A DNA stretch of 64,000 nt. Origin: Scatosoma sp048465415 (GTDB lineage Bacteria > Bacillota > Clostridia > Christensenellales > Borkfalkiaceae). Below, piece after piece: positions 32,557 through 41,149 of this stretch. The stretch spans positions 62,001-126,000 of the forward strand of contig DBFWLO010000023.1 in the NCBI GenBank assembly GCA_048465415.1. Direction: 5' to 3'. Numbering within the stretch: the first letter of the stretch is position 1; each line of letters starts with the position of its first letter. The notes below the pieces were generated by a model. It worked only from the letters and a program-made list of their open reading frames with translations. It did not search any database and was not told the origin of the DNA. The position numbers and the translations under genes are program-made.

Positions 32557-34026
32557 ATGGAAAATTACAGCGTTTACGAAGATATTGCGAGCCGTACGAA
32601 CGGTGACATTTACATCGGCGTGGTGGGGCCGGTAAGAACGGGAAAATCCACTTTTATCAAACGGTTTATGGAAGAACTGGTAATTCCCTCCGCCGCCGAT
32701 TCCCTCCGCGCGGTGATGACGGACGAATTGCCGCAGTCGGCCGCGGGAAAGACCGTGATGACGACGGAACCGAAATTCGTTCCCGCGCAGGCGGCGAAGA
32801 TTTCCATTCGCGAGGGCGCGGACGCTTCCGTACGGCTCGTGGACTGCGTCGGTTTCGCCGTGGAGGGCGCGGGCGGATTTGAAGAGGACGGGGCGCCCAG
32901 GCTCATCAAGACGCCGTGGAGCGATCAGCCGATGCCTTTTGAAAAAGCCGCGAAACTGGGGACGGAAAAGGTCATTCGCGAACATTCCACGATCGGAATC
33001 CTCATGACGACGGACGGGAGCATCACCGATATTCCCCGTTCCGCTTACGTGGCCGCCGAAGAGCATGCCATCGCGGAACTCAAAGAAATCGGCAAGCCGT
33101 TCGTGATTCTGCTCAACTGCCGTCAGCCCGGAACGCAGGAGTCCCTGCGCGCTTCTCTCGAAGAAAAGTACGGCGTGCCCGTGCTCGCCGTCAACGCCGA
33201 ACAGCTCGGCGAGGCGGAGATTCTCGAAATTATGGAAAAGGTGCTTTTCGAGTTCCCCGTCACGGGCATCGACGTCAAGCTGCCCAAGTGGATCCAGTCC
33301 CTGCCCGAAAACAGCAAAGTGGTCTCCGCGATCATGGGGCGGCTGAAAAAGGCCGCGCCCGCGCTCGTGAAGATGAAGGATTGTCTGGCGCTCGAAAGCC
33401 TGTTCGGCGAGGAGGACAGATTCCTCAATCCCGAAAATATCGTCATGGAGCTTGGCAAAGGCAAGGCGGAGATTAGGATCGAGGCGAAGGAGGGGCTCTT
33501 TTACGAAGTTCTCAGCGAAGAGTGCGGAGAAAGCATCGCCGACGATTTTTGTCTCATGCGCTATGTGAAATCTCTGGCCGAAGCGAAGCGCAATTACGAC
33601 AAGATCAAAGAAGCGTTCGCGGAAGCGGAAGAAAGCGGCTACGGCATGGTAGCGCCCGCGCCCGAAGATATGACGCTCGATCAGCCCAAACTCATCAAAA
33701 AGGGCGCGGGGTACGGCGTGAATTTCAAGGCGACGGCGCCGAGCTATCATATCCTCAAAGTGGAAGTGACCGGCGAGGTCAATCCGATCATCGGCACGCA
33801 GCAGCAGGGAGAGGATTTCGTCAAGGAAATGCTCGCCGATTACGACGAACATACGGATAAAGTCTGGGATACCAACATTTTCGGCAAGACGCTGCGCGAG
33901 CTGGTTTCCGAAGGACTGGCGGGCAAGATCGAGGCGATGCCGCCCGATATCCGCAAGAAGATGCGCAGGACGATCACGCGCATCGTCAACGAGGGCAGGG
34001 GCGGGGTAATCTGTATTCTGCTCTGA
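32557..34026 (+). CDS. spoIVA: Stage IV sporulation protein A (spore coat ATPase)
   Basis: Cytoskeletal ATPase that polymerises on the forespore surface and forms the base of the spore coat. Starting at the ATG at 32557 (GGAGG 5 bases upstream) it has 489 residues, against 492 in B. subtilis. The Walker A GPVRTGKST lies at 24-32 with K30. The MENYSVYEDIASRTNGDIYI start and the C terminus (RGGVICILL, with the terminal Cys) are highly characteristic. It is strong evidence that the organism sporulates or recently did. Confidence 0.97.
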   Translation: MENYSVYEDIASRTNGDIYIGVVGPVRTGKSTFIKRFMEELVIPSAADSLRAVMTDELPQSAAGKTVMTTEPKFVPAQAAKISIREGADASVRLVDCVGFAVEGAGGFEEDGAPRLIKTPWSDQPMPFEKAAKLGTEKVIREHSTIGILMTTDGSITDIPRSAYVAAEEHAIAELKEIGKPFVILLNCRQPGTQESLRASLEEKYGVPVLAVNAEQLGEAEILEIMEKVLFEFPVTGIDVKLPKWIQSLPENSKVVSAIMGRLKKAAPALVKMKDCLALESLFGEEDRFLNPENIVMELGKGKAEIRIEAKEGLFYEVLSEECGESIADDFCLMRYVKSLAEAKRNYDKIKEAFAEAEESGYGMVAPAPEDMTLDQPKLIKKGAGYGVNFKATAPSYHILKVEVTGEVNPIIGTQQQGEDFVKEMLADYDEHTDKVWDTNIFGKTLRELVSEGLAGKIEAMPPDIRKKMRRTITRIVNEGRGGVICILL

Positions 34027-34036
34027 GAAAGGGAAC

Positions 34037-34066
34037 GAATAAAAAAATAAAAACGGGGCATACTTT
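34037..34066 (+). promoter_or_regulatory. Possible second sigma-E-type promoter
   Basis: GAATAAA (34037-34043), 15-base spacer, CATACTTT (34059-34066). The region is A-rich, so a chance match is possible. If real, it would express the small gene at 34169 in the mother cell. A GC hairpin (arms 34092-34099 and 34109-34116) lies in the leader. Confidence 0.3.
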
Positions 34067-34168
34067 TGCTTGAAGACAGCCCCGGACGGGACGCGGCCGG
34101 AATTTTTTCGGCCGCGCGGATTGCTTATGCCGGGCGGCGTCTTACATTCTTTTTTCGGAGAACCTGTT

Positions 34169-34342
34169 ATGAGCAAATCGTCAAAAAACAAGAACGGAAA
34201 AGTACCCAAGATGACCGAAGAACAGTATGCGGAATACGTAATGGCTTTGAAGGACGAAACGCCGGTGAGAGGTTATAAGGAAATCGCGGAAAGACATCAC
34301 GATACGCCGCACTTGGACGCCGAACGTCACGAAAAAATCTGA
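34169..34342 (+). CDS. Small hypothetical protein (57 residues)
   Basis: Not recognised. It begins MSKSSKNKNGKVPKMTEEQY, is hydrophilic and His-rich near the C terminus (ERHHDTPH, ERH), with no cysteine or membrane segment. The ATG at 34169 is chosen because CGGAG lies 8 bases upstream; the frame is open 33 codons further back, but that part covers a GC hairpin and lacks a Shine-Dalgarno. A strong terminator follows 20 bases after the stop, which supports a real gene. The position directly after spoIVA suggests a sporulation role (inference). Confidence 0.6.
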   Translation: MSKSSKNKNGKVPKMTEEQYAEYVMALKDETPVRGYKEIAERHHDTPHLDAERHEKI

Positions 34343-34362
34343 CGCGGCATCTCTTGTCCGGC

Positions 34363-34416
34363 CATGAAACAAAAAAGACGCTGCTTCCGAACGGAGCCGC
34401 GTCTTTTTGTTTCATG
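34363..34416. terminator. Strong intrinsic terminator
   Basis: The arms CATGAAACAAAAAAGACGC (34363-34381) and their near-perfect complement at 34399-34416 enclose an imperfect loop. A- and T-runs inside the arms make it effective on either strand. Confidence 0.85.
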
Positions 34417-34559
34417 GATTTAAGAAGATAAGCAAAGGGGGACATGTCCGCGGCGAACAGGATTTTGCAAAAAAAACGAAAAAAGCGCCGCGACGGAGGC
34501 GATTCTGTAACTTTTTGGCAAATTCTTATGCTTTGACAGGAGATTTTTTCTCAAAACCC

Positions 34560-34588
34560 TTGACCGTGCGGCCGAGATGTGCTATAAT
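34560..34588 (+). promoter_or_regulatory. Strong promoter of structured RNA candidate
   Basis: TTGACC (34560-34565), 17-base spacer, TGC-extended TATAAT (34583-34588). No plausible gene start follows within 300 bases, which points to a non-coding transcript or a very long leader. In the rest of this gap, 34417-34559, I see only a GGACATGTCC palindrome at 34440-34449. Confidence 0.85.
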
Positions 34589-34594
34589 GAAAAG

Positions 34595-34790
34595 CGAAAT
34601 AGAAAATTGTCATTGACCGGCTTTTCGGGCGTCGTTTTTTTTCTTCATTCGATACATGGCGCGTTTGTCTTGATTCCTTCGGAAAACCTTTCCCCTGTCT
34701 TCGCGGGGAACGCCTCGGGCGAAAAAAGTTTTCCGCATAGTGAATATTTTCATAAAAACGCCCGAACGGAACCGATATTTTTATTTTTCG
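34595..34790 (+). ncRNA. Candidate structured non-coding RNA (~190 bases)
   Basis: The predicted RNA starts near 34595. Long-range pairing TTCGGGCG (34624-34631) with CGCCCGAA (34759-34766), extended by CGG/CCG (34618-34620, 34772-34774) and T5/A5, closes a rod. The arm CGGAAAAC (34680-34687) / GTTTTCCG (34728-34735) carries two small hairpins, TCCCC/GGGGA (34691-34709) and CGCC/GGCG (34711-34721). An asymmetric bubble separates the two stems. A T-rich stretch follows at 34777-34789. Size and bubble layout recall 6S RNA, but no sequence signature confirms it. An alternative is a riboswitch-like leader of the gene at 34936. Confidence 0.4.
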
Positions 34791-34842
34791 TGGATTTTTC
34801 CGAAAAATAAGCAAAAAATCGAAAAAATTTTCGTCAAGGGTA

Positions 34843-34871
34843 TTTACTTTTGCGCGAAGATGGTGTAAAAT
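34843..34871 (+). promoter_or_regulatory. Promoter of the repeat-protein gene
   Basis: TTTACT (34843-34848), 17-base spacer, TAAAAT (34866-34871). It gives a ~58-base leader with GAGGTG before the ATG at 34936, so the gene need not depend on the upstream promoter at 34560. Confidence 0.7.
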
Positions 34872-34935
34872 GATAGCGATGTCAGCTTATCCGATTTTAT
34901 ATTCGCAAGCGAACAAGACAAATTGAGGTGTAATT

Positions 34936-37900
34936 ATGACGGATTACGGTAACAACAATCAGAAACAGGCTCCTTACGCTTATACGAACGTACCGCCTCG
35001 CGGGAACGAAACGGCCCTCATGATCGAAGGGCTTTACAACGGCCTCGCGTACGATTTGCAGAAGATGAAGAAGGAGCTGATGAACGAGCTGAAATACGCG
35101 GCCATGCAGTCCAGCTCCGTCTATCAGTCCATTCAGAAGGAGACCTCCTCCGCCGTCGAGACGAACGCGCAGACCGCGCAGTCGATGGTGCGCGAGCTCA
35201 AATACGGTTATCAGCAGAATCAGATGATCTACGAATCTCTCTCCGCGATTTTGACCGACGACGTGCTCGTCAAGCTGGAAACGGTGGAGGGCAAAATCGA
35301 ACTGTTGGAGCAGATCGACAAGACGCTTGCAAAGATCGGCGAAAAACTCGAAGAGCTCGTTTCCCGTCCTCAGCCCGATTTCGAGGCGATCGCCGAAACG
35401 GTGAAGGAAAAAGTCGTCGAGGCGATCCCCGCGCAGGAAGAAATCGATTACGACAAAATTACGGAATCCGTCTCCGAAAAAACAGAATCGAGTCTTGTCG
35501 CTCATAATAAAGAAATTCTCGAAGCCGTGGCGGCGATTCCCGTCGCCGAAAACGTGGACTATGCCCGCATCGTCGAGGAAGTCAGCGAAAAAGTACTCGA
35601 AAAGATCCGCGACGCACAGCCCAAAGAAGCGGCCGAAGAGACGGCGGCGGCCGTGAGTTCTCCCGCGGAGGTCGATTACGACCGGATCATCTACGGCGCG
35701 GCCGAAAAAGTGGTGGAATCTCTTCCCTATCCCGAGAAGATCGATTACCGCCGCATCGACGAAAATTTCATAAAAGCGGCGGAGAGCGTCAAGGCTCCCG
35801 CTCCCGACGAGGAAGCGTTGGCGGCCAACCTCGCGGCCGCCGTGGCCAAAGCGATTTCCGAAATGGATATAAACGCGCTGGCGGAAGCCGTCGCTTCCAA
35901 GATCGTTCTTCCGGCGGCGGAAGCGCAGGAGATCGATTACGAGAAGCTTTCCGATATGGTCATCGCGAAGATGCCCGCGCCCGCTCAGCCCGAGGCGCTC
36001 GATTACGATCTGCTGGCGGAAACGATTATTGCGAGAATGCCCGCCCCTCAGGAAGCGGAAGCGCTCGATTACGATAAACTTGCCGACACGGTCGTCGCCA
36101 AACTGCCCGCGGCAGCCGAAGCCGAACCCGTCGATTACGAAAGAATCGCCGAGACGGTCGCGGGAAAAGTTCCCGCGTCGGAAGCGCTCGATTACGTGGT
36201 CATGGCGCAGTGTATCGCGGACAGAATGCCCGCGGCGCCGGAGACGGAAGCGATCGATTACGACAGAGTCTGTCAGGCCGCGCAGGCGGCGCAGATCATT
36301 CCCGATCCCGTCGATTACGACCGTATCGCGGAACTGATCGAAGCGAGAATGCCCGCCGCGCCCGAGATCGACTACGAGGAACTGGCCGCGAAGGTCGCGG
36401 AAAAGGTTACGATCCCCGATTACGACGTGCTCGTCGACGACGAGGGCAGAAAGGAGATCGCCTGCGGCGTCGTGGATTCGCTCGATTACGACGAACTTGC
36501 GGAAAAAGTGGCGGAGAAGGTTGTTATTCCCGAAATTGCGATTCCCGAACCCGAAGCGCTCGATTACGAATCGCTCGCGGAAAAGGTCGCGGAAAAGATT
36601 ATTCTTCCCGAGATCGAAATACCCGAACCGGAAACGCTGGACTACGAGCTCCTTGCCGGTACGGTGGCGGAAAAGATCGTTCTTCCCGAAATCAATATCC
36701 CTCAGCCGGAGACGCTCGATTACGAACTCCTTGCCGAGAAAGTCGCGGAGGGTATCGTAATCCCCGCGCCCGAAGCGCCCGTTTCCGAGCCCGAAGCGCT
36801 CGACTACGAATTGCTTTCGGATAAGATTGCCGAAAAGGTCGTTCTTCCCGACGTGGAAATCCCTCAGCCGGAGGAAATCGACTACGATCTGCTGGCGGAA
36901 ATGGTTTCGCAAAAAATCGTCGTTCCCCAGCCGGAAGTTCCTACATACGACGTGGTCGTTGACGAAGACGGCGCCAAGTCGATTGCCGAGTGTGTCGCGG
37001 CCGCGATCGATTTCGACGCGATGGCGGATAAATTGGCCGAAAAGGTACACATTCCCGCGCCCGAACTCGTATTGCCCGAACCCCAACAGCCGGACTATGA
37101 CGCCGTGGCCGAAAAGGTCGCGGAAAAGATAATCCTGCCTCAGCCCGAAAAAACGGAAATAGATTACGATACTCTTTCCGGCGATCTCGCCGAAAAGATC
37201 GCCGTTCCTTCCTTCGATATTCTTATAGACGAAGAGGGCGCGGAAAAGATAGCCGACGCGGTTGTGGAAAAGATGCGCGCATGCTGTCCCGCGGCGCGGC
37301 AGCCTCAGACGGAAGAAACAATCGAAGAGACTGCGGCCGCAGCGGAAACGTCCGCCGAGCAGATCACCGTCGATGAAATTTCCGCAAATGGAAGCGAAGC
37401 GGCGGAATCTGTGGAAGAGAGGACGGAAGAAGTCTCCGAAGCGGAAGCCGTGGAAGAGAGCGCGGAAAAGATTCCCGAGGAAGTTTCCGAAGAAAATGCG
37501 GAAGCGGTTCCCGAAGAAGGTTTGACGGAAGAAACCTCCGAAGAGAGTACGGAAGCGGAAGAAAGGGCAGAAGCGCCGGCAGCGGCGGAGGAAGCGGCGA
37601 TCGCGGAGGCGCCCGTCGAAGAGACGGACACCGAAACTGCCGAAGAGCCGGAAGCGTCGCCGGAAGATTTGTTGGCGAAAGAGGAGAACGGAGAAATCCT
37701 TTCCCAATCGAAGTCCACAATAGAGACGGAGATCGCCCTCACGCAGGCGGAAGCCGCGATGTATGAAGAGGTCGACGACAATCTCGTCGATGCGGATACG
37801 GGGCTGGTCATTCGCTTGAAGAGAAGTTTCGTCGCTAAAATGAAACAGAGCGAACCGGACGTCAAGAATTATTACAGTCAGGTCAAAAACGAACTCACTT

Positions 37901-38307
37901 CCTATAAGAAGCTCAACTCCAATTTGAGCTGGCACGGCGACAGATTTAATTTCGGCCGCGAAACGGTAGCCAAACTGAATATCTGCGGTAAAACTCTGTG
38001 CTTCTATCTGGCGCTCGATCCGAGCAATCCCGAATATAAGACGACCGTTTATCACCAGAGAGACGTGAGCGGACAAAAAGCCTATGAAAGCACGCCGTTC
38101 ATGGTGAAGATCAAGAGCGACGCGGGCCTTAAAAAGGCGTTGAGATTGGTCGGATATCTCGCGGAGAAGCTGGGAACGGACAAACGAGATAATTTTGAAC
38201 CCACCGATTATGTGGAAGAATTCTGCCACGAGTCGACAAAGCAGCTTTTGGAAGAGGGGTTGATCAAAGTTACCAAAGAAAAGAAAGTTGTGTTGGATTT
38301 CAATTAA
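34936..38307 (+). CDS. Large acidic tandem-repeat protein, unknown function
   Basis: A 1123-residue soluble protein with no signal peptide or membrane span. Residues 1-30 are polar. A helical/coiled-coil region runs at 30-145. About 145-780 holds roughly 21 degenerate repeats, each beginning [ILV]DY[DE] followed by xLAEkVAEKI and a Pro/Glu-rich linker, plus three YDVLVD[DE]-type modules. About 780-915 is a Glu/Ala/Ser-rich disordered acidic linker. About 925-1123 is a globular basic domain with LSWHGDRFNFGRETVAKL and GKTLCFYLALDP. That C-terminal domain resembles one I recall from other low-complexity Firmicutes proteins of unknown function. It has its own promoter, and a weak hairpin separates it from RNase J. 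No enzymatic motif was seen; a scaffold role is an inference. Confidence 0.85.
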   Translation: MTDYGNNNQKQAPYAYTNVPPRGNETALMIEGLYNGLAYDLQKMKKELMNELKYAAMQSSSVYQSIQKETSSAVETNAQTAQSMVRELKYGYQQNQMIYESLSAILTDDVLVKLETVEGKIELLEQIDKTLAKIGEKLEELVSRPQPDFEAIAETVKEKVVEAIPAQEEIDYDKITESVSEKTESSLVAHNKEILEAVAAIPVAENVDYARIVEEVSEKVLEKIRDAQPKEAAEETAAAVSSPAEVDYDRIIYGAAEKVVESLPYPEKIDYRRIDENFIKAAESVKAPAPDEEALAANLAAAVAKAISEMDINALAEAVASKIVLPAAEAQEIDYEKLSDMVIAKMPAPAQPEALDYDLLAETIIARMPAPQEAEALDYDKLADTVVAKLPAAAEAEPVDYERIAETVAGKVPASEALDYVVMAQCIADRMPAAPETEAIDYDRVCQAAQAAQIIPDPVDYDRIAELIEARMPAAPEIDYEELAAKVAEKVTIPDYDVLVDDEGRKEIACGVVDSLDYDELAEKVAEKVVIPEIAIPEPEALDYESLAEKVAEKIILPEIEIPEPETLDYELLAGTVAEKIVLPEINIPQPETLDYELLAEKVAEGIVIPAPEAPVSEPEALDYELLSDKIAEKVVLPDVEIPQPEEIDYDLLAEMVSQKIVVPQPEVPTYDVVVDEDGAKSIAECVAAAIDFDAMADKLAEKVHIPAPELVLPEPQQPDYDAVAEKVAEKIILPQPEKTEIDYDTLSGDLAEKIAVPSFDILIDEEGAEKIADAVVEKMRACCPAARQPQTEETIEETAAAAETSAEQITVDEISANGSEAAESVEERTEEVSEAEAVEESAEKIPEEVSEENAEAVPEEGLTEETSEESTEAEERAEAPAAAEEAAIAEAPVEETDTETAEEPEASPEDLLAKEENGEILSQSKSTIETEIALTQAEAAMYEEVDDNLVDADTGLVIRLKRSFVAKMKQSEPDVKNYYSQVKNELTSYKKLNSNLSWHGDRFNFGRETVAKLNICGKTLCFYLALDPSNPEYKTTVYHQRDVSGQKAYESTPFMVKIKSDAGLKKALRLVGYLAEKLGTDKRDNFEPTDYVEEFCHESTKQLLEEGLIKVTKEKKVVLDFN
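35440..37275 (+). repeat. Protein-coding degenerate repeat array
   Basis: The coding region holds ~21 units with core [ILV]DY[DE]xLAEkVAEKI. The later units (about 36480-36900) are most alike, with a 26-28 residue period (LDYELLAEKVAEKIVLPE type). Three interspersed modules, at about 36420, 36950 and 37215, read YDVLVDDEG, YDVVVDEDG and FDILIDEEG. DNA copies are diverged, so expansion is not recent. Confidence 0.85.
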
Positions 38308-38344
38308 TATCGATTAAAGGAAATCATACATAAGAATAAGAAAG

Positions 38345-38385
38345 GGAGAGCTGATAATTCTTATAATTTTCGGCTCTCTATTTTG
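38345..38385 (+). terminator. Hairpin between repeat-protein gene and rnj
   Basis: The stem GAGAGC / GCTCTC, with inner pairing ATAATT/AATT, is followed by TATTTTG, a weak U-tract. A second small hairpin AAAGGA/TCCTTT (38388-38406) follows and abuts the rnj Shine-Dalgarno. Together they may reduce read-through or tune RNase J synthesis. Confidence 0.45.
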
Positions 38386-38431
38386 TGAAAGGACAAACAG
38401 TCCTTTGAGGAGAAAGTTAGACAAAGTGAAC

Positions 38432-40492
38432 ATGAAACAACAAGACAAAAATTCCTCCGGCACGCGTCCCGCGGCTGAAAAAACCGCAGGCGCGGCGGGG
38501 GACGAAACGAAAAAGCGTTTCGTAAAGAACAGAGCCGGAATCCGTTCCGTCTCTAACGCGACGGGCAAGGACAGAAACGGCGGTAATGCCGGCAGCGGTA
38601 TGGGTACTTCTATGCAGGCGACGGGAACTTCTCCCTCGCCCGCGCGTCCCGAACGGAACAGACAAAGCTCCCGTCAGACGGCGGGAACGCCCCGCCCGGA
38701 AGATATGGGCAGCCGTGTCAACAGACGGCCGGACGAACGCAAACTTCCGCAGCCGATCCGCCGCGCTCCACAGGAGCGGGAATTGAAGGAAGAGCTTCCT
38801 TTAACCGCGGAAAAACGCGGCCGCGGTCTGAAAAAGAAAAGACCGGTCAAGATTCTTTTCCTCGGCGGCGTCGGCGAGATCGGCAAGAATATGACCGCGA
38901 TCGAGTACGGCAACGACATCGTCATCATCGACGCGGGACTCACGTTCCCCAACAACGAGGACATGCCGGGGATCGATCTCGTCGTCCCCGACATCAGCTA
39001 TCTGGTACAGAATAAGGACAAAATAAAAGGTATTCTGCTCACGCACGGTCATGAGGATCATATCGGCGGGATTCCCTATCTTTTGAAAGAGCTCAATCCC
39101 GGTACGCCCGTTTACGGCACAAAACTGACTTTGATGCTCGCCGACAACAAGATTCAGGAACATCGTATTCAGAACGTGACGGAGCGGGTGGTCAAGCCCG
39201 GCGATAAGATCAAGCTCGGCGTATTCGAAGTGGAATTCATCAACGTCAACCATTCCATTTCGGGCGCGGTCGCCCTGGCGGTACGCACGCCGTACGGTCT
39301 TATTTATCACAGCGGAGATTTTAAAATCGACCTCACGCCCGTTGCGGGCGAACCGATCGATCTGGAACGGATCGCTGCGATCGGCAGAGAAGGCGTACTC
39401 CTTTATATGGGCGAATCGACGAATATCGAGCGTCTCGGCTATACGATGAGCGAGACGGTGGTAGGCACTACGCTCGATCATCTGTTCTCGGAGAATATGA
39501 ATCGCCGGCTCATTATCGCCACCTTCGCCTCCAACGTGCACCGGTTGCAGCAGATCATCGATCTCGCCGTGAAATACCGCCGCAAAGTGGCGCTTTCGGG
39601 CAGAAGTATGTTCAAAGTCGTGGACGCGGCCGTTAAGATCGGGGAATTGAAGATTCCCGAAGGCGTGCTCATCGATATCGAAAAGAGCAAGAATCTTTTC
39701 GACGGAGAACTGGTCATCGTTTCCACGGGCACGCAGGGCGAGCCGATGAGCGCTTTGACGCGCATGGCGTCGGGCGATTTCAATAAAGTGACGATCGGCG
39801 TCAACGATACGATCATTATTTCCGCGACGCCTATTCCCGGCAACGAAAAAATGGTCTACCGCGTCATCAATAATCTTTATAAAAAAGGCGCGAACGTCAT
39901 TTACGAAAGTCTCGAAAAGATCCATGTTTCGGGGCATGCCTGCCAGGAAGAGCATAAGATTCTGCATAACCTCCTGAACCCGAAATTTTTCATTCCCGTA
40001 CACGGCGAATACCGCCATTTGAAGCGCCATGCGCTGCTAGCGGAAGAGTTGGGCATGCCCGAACGCAATATTCTGATCACGGAAATCGGGAACTGCGTGG
40101 AACTCACCGACGAAACGATCAAATTCGGTGAGAATTTCCCCGCCGGTACCCGTCTGATCGACGGCGAAGGCTTCGAGGATTACGGGACGAGCGAAGTGAT
40201 GAAAGACCGTCTGCGCATGTCGGCGGAAGGGATTTTCATGATCTCGTTGGCGGTGACGGGAAATTACGTCATCAACGATCCGATCATCGAGAGCCGCGGT
40301 TACGTGTTCACGGGCAACCGCGACGCGGAAAAGGAGATCCGTTCCGTCGTGCAGAAGGCGATCGAGCAATACGATTACGAAAGCGGCAATAAGAAAGAAC
40401 TCGCCGAAACGGTGAAAAAGGCCTTGAAAAATTACATTTTCAAGAAAACGAAGCAATCTCCGCTGATCGTAACGGAAATTTTGGAAGTATAA
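38432..40492 (+). CDS. rnj: Ribonuclease J
   Basis: Metallo-beta-lactamase/beta-CASP ribonuclease with 5'-3' exonuclease and endonuclease activity. Metal motif HGHEDH lies at 205-210; HSGDFK and the C-terminal VHGEYRHLKRH are also conserved. A Ser/Arg/Lys-rich disordered extension of ~125 residues precedes the catalytic core. The start is uncertain: ATG at 38432 is given, GTG at 38426 has AGGAG 13 bases upstream, and TTG at 38405 has no site. RNase Y is also in this window, so both central Firmicutes RNases are present. trmR follows by 18 bases. Confidence 0.93.
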   Translation: MKQQDKNSSGTRPAAEKTAGAAGDETKKRFVKNRAGIRSVSNATGKDRNGGNAGSGMGTSMQATGTSPSPARPERNRQSSRQTAGTPRPEDMGSRVNRRPDERKLPQPIRRAPQERELKEELPLTAEKRGRGLKKKRPVKILFLGGVGEIGKNMTAIEYGNDIVIIDAGLTFPNNEDMPGIDLVVPDISYLVQNKDKIKGILLTHGHEDHIGGIPYLLKELNPGTPVYGTKLTLMLADNKIQEHRIQNVTERVVKPGDKIKLGVFEVEFINVNHSISGAVALAVRTPYGLIYHSGDFKIDLTPVAGEPIDLERIAAIGREGVLLYMGESTNIERLGYTMSETVVGTTLDHLFSENMNRRLIIATFASNVHRLQQIIDLAVKYRRKVALSGRSMFKVVDAAVKIGELKIPEGVLIDIEKSKNLFDGELVIVSTGTQGEPMSALTRMASGDFNKVTIGVNDTIIISATPIPGNEKMVYRVINNLYKKGANVIYESLEKIHVSGHACQEEHKILHNLLNPKFFIPVHGEYRHLKRHALLAEELGMPERNILITEIGNCVELTDETIKFGENFPAGTRLIDGEGFEDYGTSEVMKDRLRMSAEGIFMISLAVTGNYVINDPIIESRGYVFTGNRDAEKEIRSVVQKAIEQYDYESGNKKELAETVKKALKNYIFKKTKQSPLIVTEILEV

Positions 40493-40510
40493 CCCCGGAA
40501 ACATCTGAAA

Positions 40511-41149
40511 ATGAAATACGCGGCATCTCTCGTGCAACTTCATATCGACGAACGCATCGCCCGCCTTCGGAAGGAAGCGCTCGCGCGCGGGATCCCCGTC
40601 GCGGACGATGAAACGCTGAACTATCTGTTATTGATGGTATCGGCGGTTCGTCCCAGGCGAATTTTGGAGATCGGCACGGCGGTCGGGCTTTCCGCCGCGG
40701 CGATGCTGATGCGCTGCGAAGAGACGCACGTCACCACGATTGAACTGGAAGAGGAACGCTATCTGGAAGCGAAAAAAAATTTCGCGGCTCTGGGGCTTTC
40801 CGGCCGCGTCACCGATTATCTGGGAGACGCGGGAGAAATATTGTCCATGATGGACGGCTGTTTCGATTTCGTATTTCTCGACGGGCCCAAAGCGCAGTAC
40901 GAAAAATATATTTTCGATTTAAAAAGACTGATGCGTCCGGGCAGCGTTCTCTTCGCCGACGACGTACTTTTATACGGTTGGGTGAGCGGCGAAGAGCCGA
41001 CGCCGGCGAAACGACGCTCCATCGTGGAAAAACTCCGCGGCTATCTGGACGCGGTTACAAACGATAAAGATTTTATCACTTCCGTATTGAACGTGGGGGA
41101 CGGCGTGGCCGTTTCCGTTTTGACGGAAGGCGCGAAAGGTAAAAGATGA
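40511..41149 (+). CDS. trmR: tRNA 5-hydroxyuridine methyltransferase (TrmR-type)
   Basis: A 212-residue O-methyltransferase of the family-3/caffeoyl-CoA type. Motif I is EIGTAVGLSA, then TTIELEEERY and the metal/acid FVFLDGPKAQY. It ends in a four-base ATGA overlap with a U32 peptidase-family gene. That pairing is the yrrM-yrrN/O arrangement of B. subtilis, where TrmR methylates ho5U34 to mo5U34 in tRNA wobble positions. The specific function rests on this context; a generic O-methyltransferase is the fallback. Confidence 0.8.
   Translation: MKYAASLVQLHIDERIARLRKEALARGIPVADDETLNYLLLMVSAVRPRRILEIGTAVGLSAAAMLMRCEETHVTTIELEEERYLEAKKNFAALGLSGRVTDYLGDAGEILSMMDGCFDFVFLDGPKAQYEKYIFDLKRLMRPGSVLFADDVLLYGWVSGEEPTPAKRRSIVEKLRGYLDAVTNDKDFITSVLNVGDGVAVSVLTEGAKGKR

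Noticed and set aside
34070..34168. A 33-codon upstream extension of the small gene after spoIVA
   Set aside because: No ribosome-binding site precedes it, and it spans a GC-rich hairpin.
34577..34810. A 77-codon frame across the structured RNA region
   Set aside because: Its start lies in the -10 element of the promoter at 34560-34588, it lacks a Shine-Dalgarno, and the sequence is better explained by paired stems.
34897..38229. A minus-strand open frame of 1110 codons opposite the repeat-protein gene
   Set aside because: It is the mirror of the highly repetitive, GC-rich plus-strand gene. It has no Shine-Dalgarno or recognisable domain, and its composition (Arg, Phe, His, Asp) is typical of antisense shadows.
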